Shown here: piece after piece, positions 40,325 to 49,184 of the stretch | Layout of the letters: each line of letters starts with the position of its first letter | How positions within the stretch are numbered: position 1 is the first letter of the stretch | From: Streptomyces sp. GESEQ-35 | GTDB taxonomy: Bacteria; Actinomycetota; Actinomycetes; Streptomycetales; Streptomycetaceae | Length of the DNA: 64,000 nucleotides | Direction of reading: 5' to 3' | NCBI RefSeq assembly: GCF_017948485.1 | Contig: NZ_JAFFSX010000021.1 | Location: 124,001-188,000 of the forward strand | Made by a program: the position numbers and the translations under genes | Notes under the pieces: model-generated | The model's input: the letters and a program-made list of their open reading frames with translations, nothing else | The model's database searches: none | What the model was told of the DNA's origin: nothing

Positions 40325-41938
40325 TCAGCGAGCGGCGACGTTGTCCGCCACCCCGGCCTCGGGGGCTTTCTCGGCGTCGGGCTGGAGGGGTGCGGTGTTC
40401 TTCGGGCCGCGAAGGGCGACGTAGAGGAGCAGTGCGGCCATGACGGCGGCGCCGATCCACATGGATTGCTGCCAGCCGTCGACGAAGGACTGCTGTGCGG
40501 CGTGGATCAGGTCCTGGGCATGGCTGCCGGTGGTGGGTGCGACCTCGATGGCGTTGGCGATGCCTTCGCGTGCGGTGTCTGCGGCGCCCGTGGGGATGCC
40601 GTCGAGCTTGTCGTCGATGGCGCTGCGGTAGCCGCCTGCCAGGAGCGCGCCGAGCATGGCGACGCCCAGGGCGGTGCCGAACTCGCGGGTGACGTCGTTG
40701 AGCGCGGAGGCAACGCCTTGCTTGGCGCGGGGCAGTGAGCTGGTGATGGCCTCGGTGGAGGGTGTCATCGACAGCCCCATGCCGGTGCCCATGGCGAGCA
40801 TGCCGGCCAGGATGGACAGGTAGCCGCCGTCGACGGAGACGAACAGCGCCATCAGCGCCAGGCCGAGCGTTGCCAGGGCGACGCCCACGGTCATGGTGGA
40901 GCGGGCGCCGATCTTGGCGGCCATCTTCGGGGCCAGGCCCGAGGTCATCATCATCATGACGGCCATCGGCATCATCGCCACCGTGGACAGCAGCCCCGAC
41001 CAGCCGAGCACTGCCTGGAAGAACGGGAAGAGGACCACGGCGATACCGGCCTGGACGCCGAAGACGACCAGCAGGGTGATCGAGCCGGAGGCCAGGCCGC
41101 GCTCACGGAAGAGGCGTACGTCCAGCAGCGAGGCCTCGCGGCGGTGCAGCTCCCAGGCTACGAAGGTGATGGCGGCGACGACGCCGACGGCCAGGCTGAT
41201 CAGGGTGATGGGGGCGGTCCAGCCGCGCTCGGGGCCTTCCTGCAGGACGAAGATGAGACCGATCACGGCGATGGTGGAGACCAGCGCACCGATGGTGTCA
41301 AAGGAATGGGTGGAGCGTTCGCGGGAGTTGGGCACCGACTTCAGAGTCATCGCCAGCGCGACGACGACCAGGACCACGGGCAGCACGAACAGCCAGCGCC
41401 AGTCGGCGACGTCGACCAGCAGGGCGGAGAGGAACATGCCCAGGATGCCGCCGCCTCCGGCGACGCCGGTCCACACACCGATCGCCTTGCCGCGCTCCTC
41501 CTCGGGGAAGGTGGAGGTGATGACGGCGAGAGTGATCGGCATGATCATCGCGGCGCTGATGCCAGCGGCCACACGGGCGGCGATCATTACCCCAGCCGAC
41601 GGGGCGAGGCCCGCGGCGACACTGGCGGCACCGAAGACGATCAGCCCGGTGATCAGCATGGGCTTGCGGCCCAGCCGGTCACCGATCGCGCCGAGCGGCA
41701 GCAGCAGAGCGGCCAGGGCGAGGGTGTAGATATTGATGATCCACAGGACGGTGGTCTGCGAGGCGCCGAACTCGACGGCCATGTGGGTCTGGGCGACGTT
41801 CAGCCCGGACACCGAGGCGATGACAGCCATCAGCGCGATCGAGACCGTGATCAGGATCGCGCGCAACTGACGCGCATCCGGCGCACCCGCGCCGCCGGCC
41901 GGCGCGGCCGCCGCATGAGGAGGCTGACTGATACTCAT
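40325..41938 (-). CDS. DHA2-family MFS drug exporter
   Basis: About 537 residues from ATG 41938 (or 41941; AGGA precedes both). Fourteen hydrophobic segments can be counted, and the MFS signature between helices 2 and 3 is 'LGAIGDRLGRKPMLITG'; motif C-like 'GVAGGGGILGMFLSALLVD' lies in helix 5. This is the EmrB/QacA (DHA2) type that exports drugs or quaternary amines by proton antiport. It probably forms a transcription unit with the FAD oxidoreductase to its right (42074-43078, gap 135 bases, same direction) and the XRE-cupin regulator nearby. Confidence 0.85.
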   Translation of the reverse strand: MSISQPPHAAAAPAGGAGAPDARQLRAILITVSIALMAVIASVSGLNVAQTHMAVEFGASQTTVLWIINIYTLALAALLLPLGAIGDRLGRKPMLITGLIVFGAASVAAGLAPSAGVMIAARVAAGISAAMIMPITLAVITSTFPEEERGKAIGVWTGVAGGGGILGMFLSALLVDVADWRWLFVLPVVLVVVALAMTLKSVPNSRERSTHSFDTIGALVSTIAVIGLIFVLQEGPERGWTAPITLISLAVGVVAAITFVAWELHRREASLLDVRLFRERGLASGSITLLVVFGVQAGIAVVLFPFFQAVLGWSGLLSTVAMMPMAVMMMMTSGLAPKMAAKIGARSTMTVGVALATLGLALMALFVSVDGGYLSILAGMLAMGTGMGLSMTPSTEAITSSLPRAKQGVASALNDVTREFGTALGVAMLGALLAGGYRSAIDDKLDGIPTGAADTAREGIANAIEVAPTTGSHAQDLIHAAQQSFVDGWQQSMWIGAAVMAALLLYVALRGPKNTAPLQPDAEKAPEAGVADNVAAR

Positions 41939-42073
41939 CATTTCCTTTCCAAAAGGGCATGCAGAATCAGCGCCGGGACAAGACCGGTCGCCAAGTTGGT
42001 GAGATAGGGACTTACTCACCGCGCCGACCGCTGGATGGCGGTCGCGCGGTTCTTCAGCAGCGGAACTTACGCG

Positions 42074-43078
42074 TCAGCCGGTGGTCTTCTGCGTGGCGGC
42101 GAGCGCGGCGTCGGTGTCCGCGGCGGCGAGCACAGCGTTGATGTGCGAGCCGGCCAGCGCGTCGGCCGCCGCAGAGGCGCCGACCTGGGCGGTGAGGTCG
42201 GTGGCGTTGCCGGCCACCCATACGCCCGGGATCTCGGTGGTACCGGCCATGGCGGAGGCGAAGCGGCAGCCCATGTTGTCGGGCAGGTCCTCCATCGGCA
42301 GCTTCAGCCCGTCCAGGCCCTCGGTACGGGCCTGCATCTGCGTGGCCACAGCCAGAACCCGCCGCCCCACAAAGGGGCCGTCGATCAGGCGGACGCTTGC
42401 TAGCGCGCCGTCGTCGTTGACGACTCCCTGGACGTCGGTCTCGATGATGCGGATGTTGCGGGCGGCAAAGCGGGCGCGGGTCTCGGAGTCCGGGTCGGTG
42501 CCGCGGGTGAAGTAGATGAGGTCATCCGTCAGCTGGCAGAACAGCCAGGCATGGTGGACGGAGGCCGGGCCGGTGGCGAGGACGCCGATGGGCTCATCAC
42601 GCGCCTCATAGCCGTGGCAGTAGGGGCAGTGCACCACGCTGTGGCCCCAGTGCTCGGCCAGACCCGGCACCCCGGGCAGCACGTCGCGCAGGCCGGTGGC
42701 CACCAGCACCCGGCGCGCCGTCAGCGTGCGGCCGTCGGCCAGGGTGGCGGTGAACCGCAGGTCACCGGCTGCCGAGGGGGCGGCGGGTTCGGCCGTGGCC
42801 ACTTCCCCGAACACGATCCGGCCGCCGTACTGGCGTACCTGCTCGCGTCCGCGCTTGAGGATCTCGGGCGGCGGGGTACCGTCCAGGACAATGAAGCCAT
42901 GCATGGCTGTTGCGGGGGCGTTGCGCGGGGTGCCGCTATCAATCACGACAACCGAGCGGCGCGAGCGGGCCAGCATCAGCGCGCCGTTCAGGCCCGCGGC
43001 GCCGCCGCCGATCACCACGACATCCACGGTTTCGGTGGGCAGTGCGTCGCTCTCGTAGCGGGAAGCCTGCGCAGACAT
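42074..43078 (-). CDS. thioredoxin reductase-like FAD/NAD(P) oxidoreductase
   Basis: 334 residues. Rossmann FAD motif 'VVVIGGGAAGLNGALMLARS', redox pair 'VVHCPYCHGYEARDEP' with CPYC, and the C-terminal FAD contact 'GVWVAGNATDLTAQVGAS'. The sequence resembles thioredoxin-reductase-like proteins and the dithiol oxidases of antibiotic clusters (GliT/HlmI type), which also have CxxC. The presence of an adjacent thioredoxin, an exporter and two methyltransferases would suit oxidation or protection of a thiol-bearing small molecule, but this is inference. ATG 43078 is divergent from the XRE-cupin gene; an operator lies at 43164. Confidence 0.8.
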   Translation of the reverse strand: MSAQASRYESDALPTETVDVVVIGGGAAGLNGALMLARSRRSVVVIDSGTPRNAPATAMHGFIVLDGTPPPEILKRGREQVRQYGGRIVFGEVATAEPAAPSAAGDLRFTATLADGRTLTARRVLVATGLRDVLPGVPGLAEHWGHSVVHCPYCHGYEARDEPIGVLATGPASVHHAWLFCQLTDDLIYFTRGTDPDSETRARFAARNIRIIETDVQGVVNDDGALASVRLIDGPFVGRRVLAVATQMQARTEGLDGLKLPMEDLPDNMGCRFASAMAGTTEIPGVWVAGNATDLTAQVGASAAADALAGSHINAVLAAADTDAALAATQKTTG

Positions 43079-43160
43079 GTCGCGCCCTTTCGTCGTACCT
43101 GGCCCCCGTGCCGGACCATCTGTGCTCGACGTTAAGCCCGCTTTGCATCAAGGGCATACC

Positions 43161-43784
43161 ATGTTGCCTATGACGCAAGAAGATGGGCAGCTGGACAGCC
43201 TCGTACGCAAACGGATCCGCGCGCTGCGCGTCGCACAGGGCTGGTCCCTGGAGGAACTGGCCACCCGCGCCAACCTCAGCCAGTCCTCACTGAGCCGCAT
43301 CGAGAACGGCCAGCGCCGCCTCGCCCTGGACCAGCTCGTCACCCTCGCCCGCGCCCTGGACACCACCTTGGACCAGCTCGTGGAGAACGCCGCCGACGAC
43401 GTCGTCATCAGCCCGATGATCGACGGCACCCACGGCCTGATGCGCTGGCCCATAAAGGGCGACCCCGGCATGAGCGTGATGCGTCAGCGGATGACCGACC
43501 CGCCGCCCGACAACCCGGCCCGCATGCGCGCCCACCCCGGCCGCGAATGGCTCGTCGTGCTGTCCGGCACCGCCATCCTCATGCTCGGCCACCGGCGCTT
43601 TCGCATCGAGACCAACCAGGCCGCCGAGTTCCCCACCATGATGCCGCACGCTATCGGCGCCGAGGGCGGACCGTGCGAGATCATGGGCATCTTCGACCGC
43701 GACGCCCGCCGCGGCCACCAGAAAGACTCCGACGCCGACGGCCCCGAAGCCGACTGCGGAGGCACCCAGGATCCCTGCGAATAG
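43161..43784 (+). CDS. XRE-cupin transcriptional regulator
   Basis: 207 residues from ATG 43161 (AAGGG six bases upstream); ATG 43170 is an alternative. Residues 10-75 are a helix-turn-helix (RIRALRVAQGWSLEELATRA, then 'LSQSSLSRIENGQRRLAL') and residues about 120-190 a cupin (AHPGREWLVVLSGTAILMLG, 'AAEFPTMMPHAIGAEGGP'). Such regulators bind a small ligand or metal in the cupin. A near-palindrome TTGCCTATGACGCAA overlaps its own start, and two further copies precede the genes at 43919 and 44992, so it probably represses itself, the divergent oxidoreductase and the downstream methyltransferase and DUF1684 genes. Confidence 0.85.
   Translation: MLPMTQEDGQLDSLVRKRIRALRVAQGWSLEELATRANLSQSSLSRIENGQRRLALDQLVTLARALDTTLDQLVENAADDVVISPMIDGTHGLMRWPIKGDPGMSVMRQRMTDPPPDNPARMRAHPGREWLVVLSGTAILMLGHRRFRIETNQAAEFPTMMPHAIGAEGGPCEIMGIFDRDARRGHQKDSDADGPEADCGGTQDPCE
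43164..43178. promoter_or_regulatory. operator copy 1, TTGC-N7-GCAA
   Basis: TTGCCTATGACGCAA overlaps the first codons of the XRE-cupin gene and lies 85 bases from the divergent oxidoreductase start, a position suited to autorepression and control of the divergent unit. Confidence 0.6.
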
Positions 43785-43862
43785 CGGGCCACCACAGTCG
43801 CGCCGAAGGCCCACGGTGCGGTGGGCGATCTTGCGTGCTGGGCAGCACGCCAAGCCACCTTC

Positions 43863-43877
43863 TTGCGCATTACGCAA
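43863..43877. promoter_or_regulatory. operator copy 2, TTGC-N7-GCAA
   Basis: TTGCGCATTACGCAA, the most symmetrical copy, lies 42 bases before the methyltransferase ATG at 43919, in the promoter position. Confidence 0.65.
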
Positions 43878-43918
43878 TCAGTCGTGCGGAGGACGCATGG
43901 TGGATTTACGGTGTTGCC

Positions 43919-44812
43919 ATGACCCAAACGCACCAGCACACCCCCCACCAGGGCGAAGGCGGTCACCACCCCGACCACGACCACGTCGGCCACCAAGAGC
44001 ACAGCGATGGCGGTCAGGCGGAGATCCTCGATCTGGACGCCGAGGTGCTCACCGAGCACATAGCGTCCATCACCGCGTGGCTGCCGCTCAAGAGCGAGCC
44101 GCGCCAGATCGTGGACCTCGGCTGCGGCACCGGCGCGGGAACCTTCGCGCTCCTCGAACGCTTCCCCGACGCACACGTCACCGCCGTCGACACCTCGGCC
44201 GGGCACCTCCAGCTCCTGCGCGAGAAGGCATGCGCCCGCGGTGTCGAGGGCCGCGTACGGACCATGCAGGCCGACCTCGACACCGACCACTGGCCCGACC
44301 TCGGCACGCCGGATCTGGTGTGGGCCTCGGCCTCGATGCACCACATGGCCAACCCCGACCGCGCCCTGCGGAGCGTCCGCGAACTGCTCACCCCCGGCGG
44401 CCTGTTCGCCGTCGTCGAGCTCGCGGGCTTCCCCCGCTTCCTGCCCGCCCACGCCCCGGAGAACCGGCCTGGCCTCGAAGAGCGCGCCCACGCCGCGACC
44501 GACAGCTTCCACGCCGAGCACGTTCCGCACCGCGGCGCCGACTGGGCCCCGATGCTCACAGCCGCCGGCTTCACCGTCGAGGACGAGCGCACCATCACCG
44601 TCAACATCGAAAGCGTACGCAGCGAAGCGATCGGCCGCTACGCCCACGGCAGCCTGCAGCGCATCCGCGGCGTCGCCGCACCCGCCCTCAGCCCCGAGGA
44701 CCTCGCCGCACTCGACGAACTCCTGGACACCAACAGCCCGAACAGCCTTCTGCGCCGCGAGGATCTCGCCGTACGCACCGAGCGCACCGTCTGGGCCGCC
44801 CGCCGCGCCTGA
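43919..44812 (+). CDS. class I SAM methyltransferase with His-rich N-terminus
   Basis: 297 residues from ATG 43919. The first 32 residues are very His-rich (THQHTPHQGEGGHHPDHDHV then GHQEH), suggesting metal binding. A standard methyltransferase fold follows: motif I 'IVDLGCGTGAGTFALLERF', motif II 'VTAVDTSAGHLQLLRE', and 'DLVWASASMHHMANPDRAL' then 'LLTPGGLFAVVELAGFPRF'. It resembles the UbiE/BioC-like small-molecule group. Operator copy 2 is 42 bases upstream, so it belongs to the XRE-cupin regulon. Whether the His tail senses metal or holds it for the substrate (for example a metalloid) is not known. Confidence 0.8.
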   Translation: MTQTHQHTPHQGEGGHHPDHDHVGHQEHSDGGQAEILDLDAEVLTEHIASITAWLPLKSEPRQIVDLGCGTGAGTFALLERFPDAHVTAVDTSAGHLQLLREKACARGVEGRVRTMQADLDTDHWPDLGTPDLVWASASMHHMANPDRALRSVRELLTPGGLFAVVELAGFPRFLPAHAPENRPGLEERAHAATDSFHAEHVPHRGADWAPMLTAAGFTVEDERTITVNIESVRSEAIGRYAHGSLQRIRGVAAPALSPEDLAALDELLDTNSPNSLLRREDLAVRTERTVWAARRA

Positions 44813-44863
44813 CACCCGGCGCAACCCAGGGTTGCCTGCCGGGCAGCCCCAGCACCCAATTGC

Positions 44864-44878
44864 TTGCCTCATACGCAA
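44864..44878. promoter_or_regulatory. operator copy 3, TTGC-N7-GCAA
   Basis: TTGCCTCATACGCAA lies 114 bases before the ATG at 44992 of the DUF1684-like gene, in the 179-base gap after the methyltransferase. It shares nine half-site positions with copies 1 and 2. Confidence 0.6.
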
Positions 44879-44991
44879 CCACCGCCTGCGCAGCGCCATG
44901 CGCTTCGTTGGGCTGAGCAACCATGCCCGCGCACGCCCGCCCAGTGCCATCGCCGCGACCCCACAGCGCGACGGAGAGGAAAGGGAGCATC

Positions 44992-45806
44992 ATGACCGCA
45001 CTGCAGATCCCCGCCGACTACGAAGCCTGGCGCCAGGGCCGGTGGGAAGAGATCGCCGGAGCGAACGGCAAGGCCAAGGTCGTCGCCAACGCCAAGATCA
45101 CCGACCCGGGCCCTCACACGCTTCCCGACATCCCCGGCGAATGGCGCACCACCGCAGCAGGAGACCTGACCGTGACGGCCAAGGCTGCCGACGGAGTGCA
45201 GCCGGCAGCCTGGTCGACGGAACGAACCCCGTTCCCTCCGGCGGCTCCCTGAAGTTCCCTCACAACCAGGTCGGCTTCGCCAGCGGCGCGGATGGCTCCT
45301 ACGGCCTGGTCGTCATGGACCAAGGCCGCGTCGAGCGCACCGGACTCACCGGCATCGACACCTTCCCCTACACCCCCGCCTGGGTCTTCGAAGGCCAGTA
45401 CCGGGCAGCTCCCGAAGGACGCCGGATCGAGGTACCGCGGCTGACCAGCCCACGCAGCACCGAAGCCATCCTGGCCCCGGTCGACCTGGCCGTGACCATC
45501 GACGGCGCCGAATACGTCCTGGCCGCCCTCCAGGACTTCCCCGGCCAGCGACTGGTGATCTTCACCGACGAGACCAACGGCGATTCGACGCCGACGATCG
45601 GCCGCTGGCTGGTGCTGCCGCTGCCGCTGCCGCTGCTGGAGCCCGGCAGCCCCCTGACGGTCGACTTCAACAAAGCCACGCTCTCGCACCACCACCTGAA
45701 CCCGGACGTGTTCGTCTGTCCGCTCTCGCCGCCCAGCAACCATTTGCCAATGCGTATCGAGGTCGGCGAGCGCGCCCTGATCCACGCCGCTAGCAGCCAG
45801 AGCTAA
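44992..45806 (+). pseudogene. DUF1684-like protein, frameshifted
   Basis: ATG 44992 has AAGGGAG upstream. The first frame reads 'DYEAWRQGRWEEIAGANGKA' and 'PDIPGEWRTTAAGDLTVTAK' to about 45205; the adjacent frame continues with 'KFPHNQVGFASGADGSYGLV', 'GLTGIDTFPYTPAWVFEGQY' and 'LVLPLPLPLLEPGSPLTVDF' to the stop at 45806. The joined protein of about 270 residues matches the DUF1684 family (beta-rich, conserved F-P-Y-x-P-x-W and the late D-F-N-x-A motif), whose function is unknown. A single-base change near 45205 accounts for the break. Operator copy 3 precedes it and the NTF2-like gene follows by 55 bases. Confidence 0.6.
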
Positions 45807-45861
45807 TACGCCCAACCCCTGCCGGAACCCATCAACTCACTCGTATCGAAGGAAGACCCGC

Positions 45862-46239
45862 ATGAGCCAGGACCTCAAGGACAAGGTCGCCACCTACCTC
45901 CGCGCACTGGAGAACCGCGACTGGAAGACGGCCCGAACCCTGTGCGCCGAGACGGCCACCGTCTGGCACAACGACGGCAAGGGCGAGCAGTCCATCGAGG
46001 AGAACATCGCCGGAATGGAGGGGCAGATCGAATCCATCGAATCGATGCGCTACGACATCCTGCGCCAGCTCTCCCAGCCGGGCGAAGTCCTCCAGCACCA
46101 CGTGGTCCACGTCGCCACCACAAGCGGCATGCGCGGCGAGGTCCACGCCGCCGTCTACTTCGGCTTCGACGATGCCGGACAGATCAAGCGCATTGAGGAG
46201 TACGCCAACTTCATCCCCGCCGGCGGCCAGGACAGCTGA
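45862..46239 (+). CDS. NTF2/SnoaL-like protein
   Basis: 125 residues from ATG 45862. The pattern is that of the nuclear transport factor 2 fold: an N-terminal helix pair (VATYLRALENRDWKTARTLC) followed by 'ETATVWHNDGKGEQSIEENI' and a curved sheet ending 'YFGFDDAGQIKRIEEYANF'. The family includes isomerases, cyclases and dehydratases of small molecules as well as non-enzymatic binders. It ends the rightward unit controlled by the TTGC-N7-GCAA operators and is followed by a very strong terminator at 46359. The role is probably in the same small-molecule response as the methyltransferase. Confidence 0.75.
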   Translation: MSQDLKDKVATYLRALENRDWKTARTLCAETATVWHNDGKGEQSIEENIAGMEGQIESIESMRYDILRQLSQPGEVLQHHVVHVATTSGMRGEVHAAVYFGFDDAGQIKRIEEYANFIPAGGQDS

Positions 46240-46358
46240 CAGCGACAGTCAGCACAAGCCCCTCATCGTCACGGCACCCAGTCCATGGCAATCAGGGGCG
46301 CTTCCACTCAGGCAGGCGTGAGAGAGCTATACGGCGCCATGGCCTCGAAGGGCCCCTC

Positions 46359-46406
46359 CCACTGCCCGGGGCCGCCAACCACCACCTCGGCGGCCCCGGG
46401 CAGTGG
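46359..46406. terminator. very strong hairpin terminator
   Basis: CCACTGCCCGGGGCCGCC at 46359-46376 pairs over all 18 bases with GGCGGCCCCGGGCAGTGG at 46389-46406, 12-base loop. It closes the NTF2-like unit and lies 110 bases before the IS481 copy. Confidence 0.8.
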
Positions 46407-46515
46407 CTGTGCTCCCCACCTCTCCGCCACAACTGAAAACCCAGGGAGCGAAAACCAACGGCAGCGCCCCGAATCCAGACAGCCCGTCAGATCCCGCACC
46501 GCAACAGAGGTCTTC

Positions 46516-47491
46516 GTGTCTCATCCACATGCCCGGCTGACTATCCACGGCAGACGGCTCCTGATCGACAGAGTCCGGGCCGGCCGCCCCGTCGCCCACG
46601 TGGCCGACGAGATGGGCATCTCCCGCACCACCGCCCACAAGTGGGTCCGCCGCTGGCGAGCCGAAGGCGACGCGGGACTGTACGAGCCGACCTCGGACCA
46701 CCCCGCACCGCACCCCCGCCGACGTCGAGGAACAAGTCTGCGCGCTGCGGCGCGAGCGAAAACTCGGCCCCGCCCGGATCGGTCCGATCCTGGGAGTACC
46801 CACCTCGACGGTCCACCGCGTCCTGACTCGCCACGGCCTGAACCGACTGCGCTGGATGGACCGGCCCACCGGCCAGATCATCCGCCGCTACGAACGCTCA
46901 CGCCCCGGCGAACTCGTCCACGTCCACATGAAGAAGCTCGGCAACATCCCCGACGGCGGCGGACACCGGATCATGCCCCGACAGCAAGCCCTTGCCAATC
47001 GGCAGGCCACCACCGCTATGCGCGAGGCCGGCAGTCCCGCCATCGGCTACAGCTTCGTCCATACCGCCATCGACGACCATTCCCGGCTCGCCTACGGCGA
47101 AGTCCTCACGGACGAACGCAAGGAGACCGCCTCCGCGTTCTGGCAGCGCGCGAACGCCTTCTTCAACACGCACGGCATCACCGTCGAACGCGTTCTCACG
47201 GACAACGGCTCTTGCTATCGGTCCGGGCTGTTCGGTCGGACTTTGAGCGCGGCCGGCATCATCCACAAGCGCACCCGGCCATACCGTCCACAGACGAACG
47301 GCAAGGTGGAGCGACTGAATCGCACCCTGCTCGACGAATGGGCATACGTGCGCCCCTACTCCAGCAATGCCGAACGCACCGACGCCCTGGCGGGCTTCCT
47401 GCACACCTACAACTACCACCGGTGCCATACCGCGCTCGACGGGCAGCCGCCCATCAGCCGCGTCAACAACCCTGCGGGTCAATACACCTAG
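46516..47491 (+). mobile_element. IS481-family transposase, frameshifted
   Basis: GTG 46516 starts the helix-turn-helix part (LIDRVRAGRPVAHVADEMGI, then 'SRTTAHKWVRRWRAEGDAGL'), which ends in the wrong frame near 46700; the rest is in the +1 frame: 'EQVCALRRERKLGPARIGPI', 'YSFVHTAIDDHSRLAYGEVL' (Asp), 'VERVLTDNGSCYRSGLF' (Asp) and 'YRPQTNGKVERLNRTLLDEW' (Glu). All three DDE residues are present. A single-base loss near 46700 would inactivate it. No terminal repeats were identified. Confidence 0.8.
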
Positions 47492-47500
47492 GGCGCGTGA

Positions 47501-47791
47501 TCAGTCACCAACGAACCAGACGTATCGGTGGGAGCCTTCCTCCGCGGTCCGGCACAAGGCTCGCACTGCGTCAACCCAAGGACCACCTCGCGCTGCGGGC
47601 AGTCGGTCCAGCTCCTCAAGCAGCATGGGGATTTGCCAGGCGTTGAAGACGGTATCCGCGAACGGGCAGACACCGGAGAGCATGGGAAACTGCGACCGGT
47701 CGATTTCTGCGAGCGACTCGTCCCAGGCGACGCCATGCTCGGAACCGGCCACAACAGTCCCGGACTCGTGACGAACCTGCACGTTGATCAT
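47501..47791 (-). CDS. hypothetical protein
   Basis: 96 residues from ATG 47791, beginning MINVQVRHESG with a core 'LSGVCPFADTVFNAWQIPML' and 'LEELDRLPAARGG'. This type occurs as a stand-alone small gene in Streptomyces; I do not know its function. It stops 10 bases from the end of the IS481 transposase on the opposite strand, so its 3' flank was probably replaced by the insertion, although the coding part looks complete. Confidence 0.6.
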   Translation of the reverse strand: MINVQVRHESGTVVAGSEHGVAWDESLAEIDRSQFPMLSGVCPFADTVFNAWQIPMLLEELDRLPAARGGPWVDAVRALCRTAEEGSHRYVWFVGD

Positions 47792-48197
47792 CGCGTCAAA
47801 CTATCGCCCGAAGAGCCCACAGCCCATCCAATGTGACCGAAGCTGCGTTCAGTGGGGTTCATTGCACGCCCAGGTCAATTGAGCCGTCACGCGGAGTGAC
47901 TGCCCACCAGGAGTGGATCAGAGCCGAGTACGGGCAGCAGATGTACACCACTTCCGGAAGCGCCCTGCCGCACACAGAAGTCGAATTGTCCAGCAGACAC
48001 GACAGCGGCCGGCACCATCCCGGCTTCTTGTTAAGCAACAGTCCTTGAGTTCCTGAAGCCCGTGACTGGTTCCTCCTGCTCGTTCCGTGCCTGGACCAGG
48101 ACCTGTTCACTCCTTCGGGTGGTCAGACCTCGTTCTGACCCCACCTCATCCAGGGTGAGCGCTGAGGCGTTCCCGGCGGTGGGTGGGCGTCGTTGAG
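47792..48197. other. 406-bp region without a supported gene
   Basis: Nothing convincingly coding. A hairpin GGTCAGA (48121-48127) / TCTGACC (48134-48140) lies downstream of the leftward regulator stop at 48198 and may be its terminator. Confidence 0.4.
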
Positions 48198-49046
48198 TTA
48201 CTCGCGGATCTGAGCGTTCACCGCGGGATGCGCGTCACCGTTGGCGACGCCCAGGCCCGCGAGCAGGCGCAGCCCGTCTTCGGCGGGGCTGCCGGGGGCC
48301 GCGGACAGCACTAGCAGCTCCATGCCTGATTCATCCGGTAGTGCGAAGTTTTCCTGGTGCAGTTCCAGCAGTCCGATCAGCGGGTGCCGATACGCCTTGC
48401 GTCCATGTGTGCGGGCGCGCACGTCCGCGCGGGCCCAGAGGCGGCGGAAGCGCTCGCTGCCCATGGCCAACTCGCCGATGAGTGAGGCCAGGTGGGGGTC
48501 CTCGGGGTGTTTGCCGGCGGCCAGGCGCAGGTGCCCGACCACGTCGAGCGTGCAGTTCTCCCAGTCCGCGTACAGGCCGCGCTCGGCCTCCTCGAGGAAG
48601 ATGTGCCGGGCGGTGTTCAGGCCCGGAATCGGCCGGCCGTACAGGAGCCCGGCGAGGCGGTTCCCGGCGAGCACGTCCAGGCGGTGGTCCATGATCAGCG
48701 CGGGCGCGTCGGCGACCAGATCGAGGACGCGCAGCAGCTCGGGCCGGACTCGCCCGCCCGGCGCCTTCGCGCGGCGGCGGCGCTGCCGGGCGAGCCGGTA
48801 GAGGTGCCCGCGTTCGGTCTCGTCGAGGCCGAGGACGCGGGCCAGCGCGTCGAGGACCTGCTCGGAGGGCTGGGTCGCGCGGCCCTGCTCCAAGCGTACG
48901 TAGTAGTCGACGCTGACTCCGGACAGGTGCGCGACCTCTTCGCGGCGTAGCCCTTCAACCCGGCGGCGGCTGTCGGTGGGGATGCCGACGGCCGCCGGGT
49001 CGACCCGGGAACGCCGGGTCCGCAGGAAGCCCGCGAGATCGTCCAT
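48198..49046 (-). CDS. MmyB-like XRE transcriptional regulator
   Basis: 282 residues from ATG 49046. N-terminal helix-turn-helix (LAGFLRTRRSRVDPAAVGIP, 'RVEGLRREEVAHLSGVSVDY' and 'YVRLEQGRATQPSEQVLDAL') followed by the MmyB ligand-binding PAS-like domain (LVADAPALIMDHRLDVLAGN, 'WENCTLDVVGHLRLAAGKHP'). In Streptomyces these regulators typically sit divergent from an oxidoreductase they repress, exactly as here with the quinone reductase at 49185. The ligand is unknown. The open frame extends further upstream to 49280 but crosses the divergent gene and is not coding. Confidence 0.85.
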   Translation of the reverse strand: MDDLAGFLRTRRSRVDPAAVGIPTDSRRRVEGLRREEVAHLSGVSVDYYVRLEQGRATQPSEQVLDALARVLGLDETERGHLYRLARQRRRRAKAPGGRVRPELLRVLDLVADAPALIMDHRLDVLAGNRLAGLLYGRPIPGLNTARHIFLEEAERGLYADWENCTLDVVGHLRLAAGKHPEDPHLASLIGELAMGSERFRRLWARADVRARTHGRKAYRHPLIGLLELHQENFALPDESGMELLVLSAAPGSPAEDGLRLLAGLGVANGDAHPAVNAQIRE

Positions 49047-49184
49047 GTTCCGAGTATGGCGTCGGCGGTGTCCGTGAAGGTGGTCCTGCCGGTACCAGGA
49101 AGTCCCGTCCGACGGAAAAGGAGCCCCTGAACACCGGGCGCCGCGGCCCCCAGGATCGAAGGCATCCGATCCGAAGGAGTTCCC

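Noticed and set aside
38801..40738. Plus-strand frame of 645 codons
   Set aside because: Antisense to methyltransferase, thioredoxin and MFS genes; low-complexity composition and no motifs.
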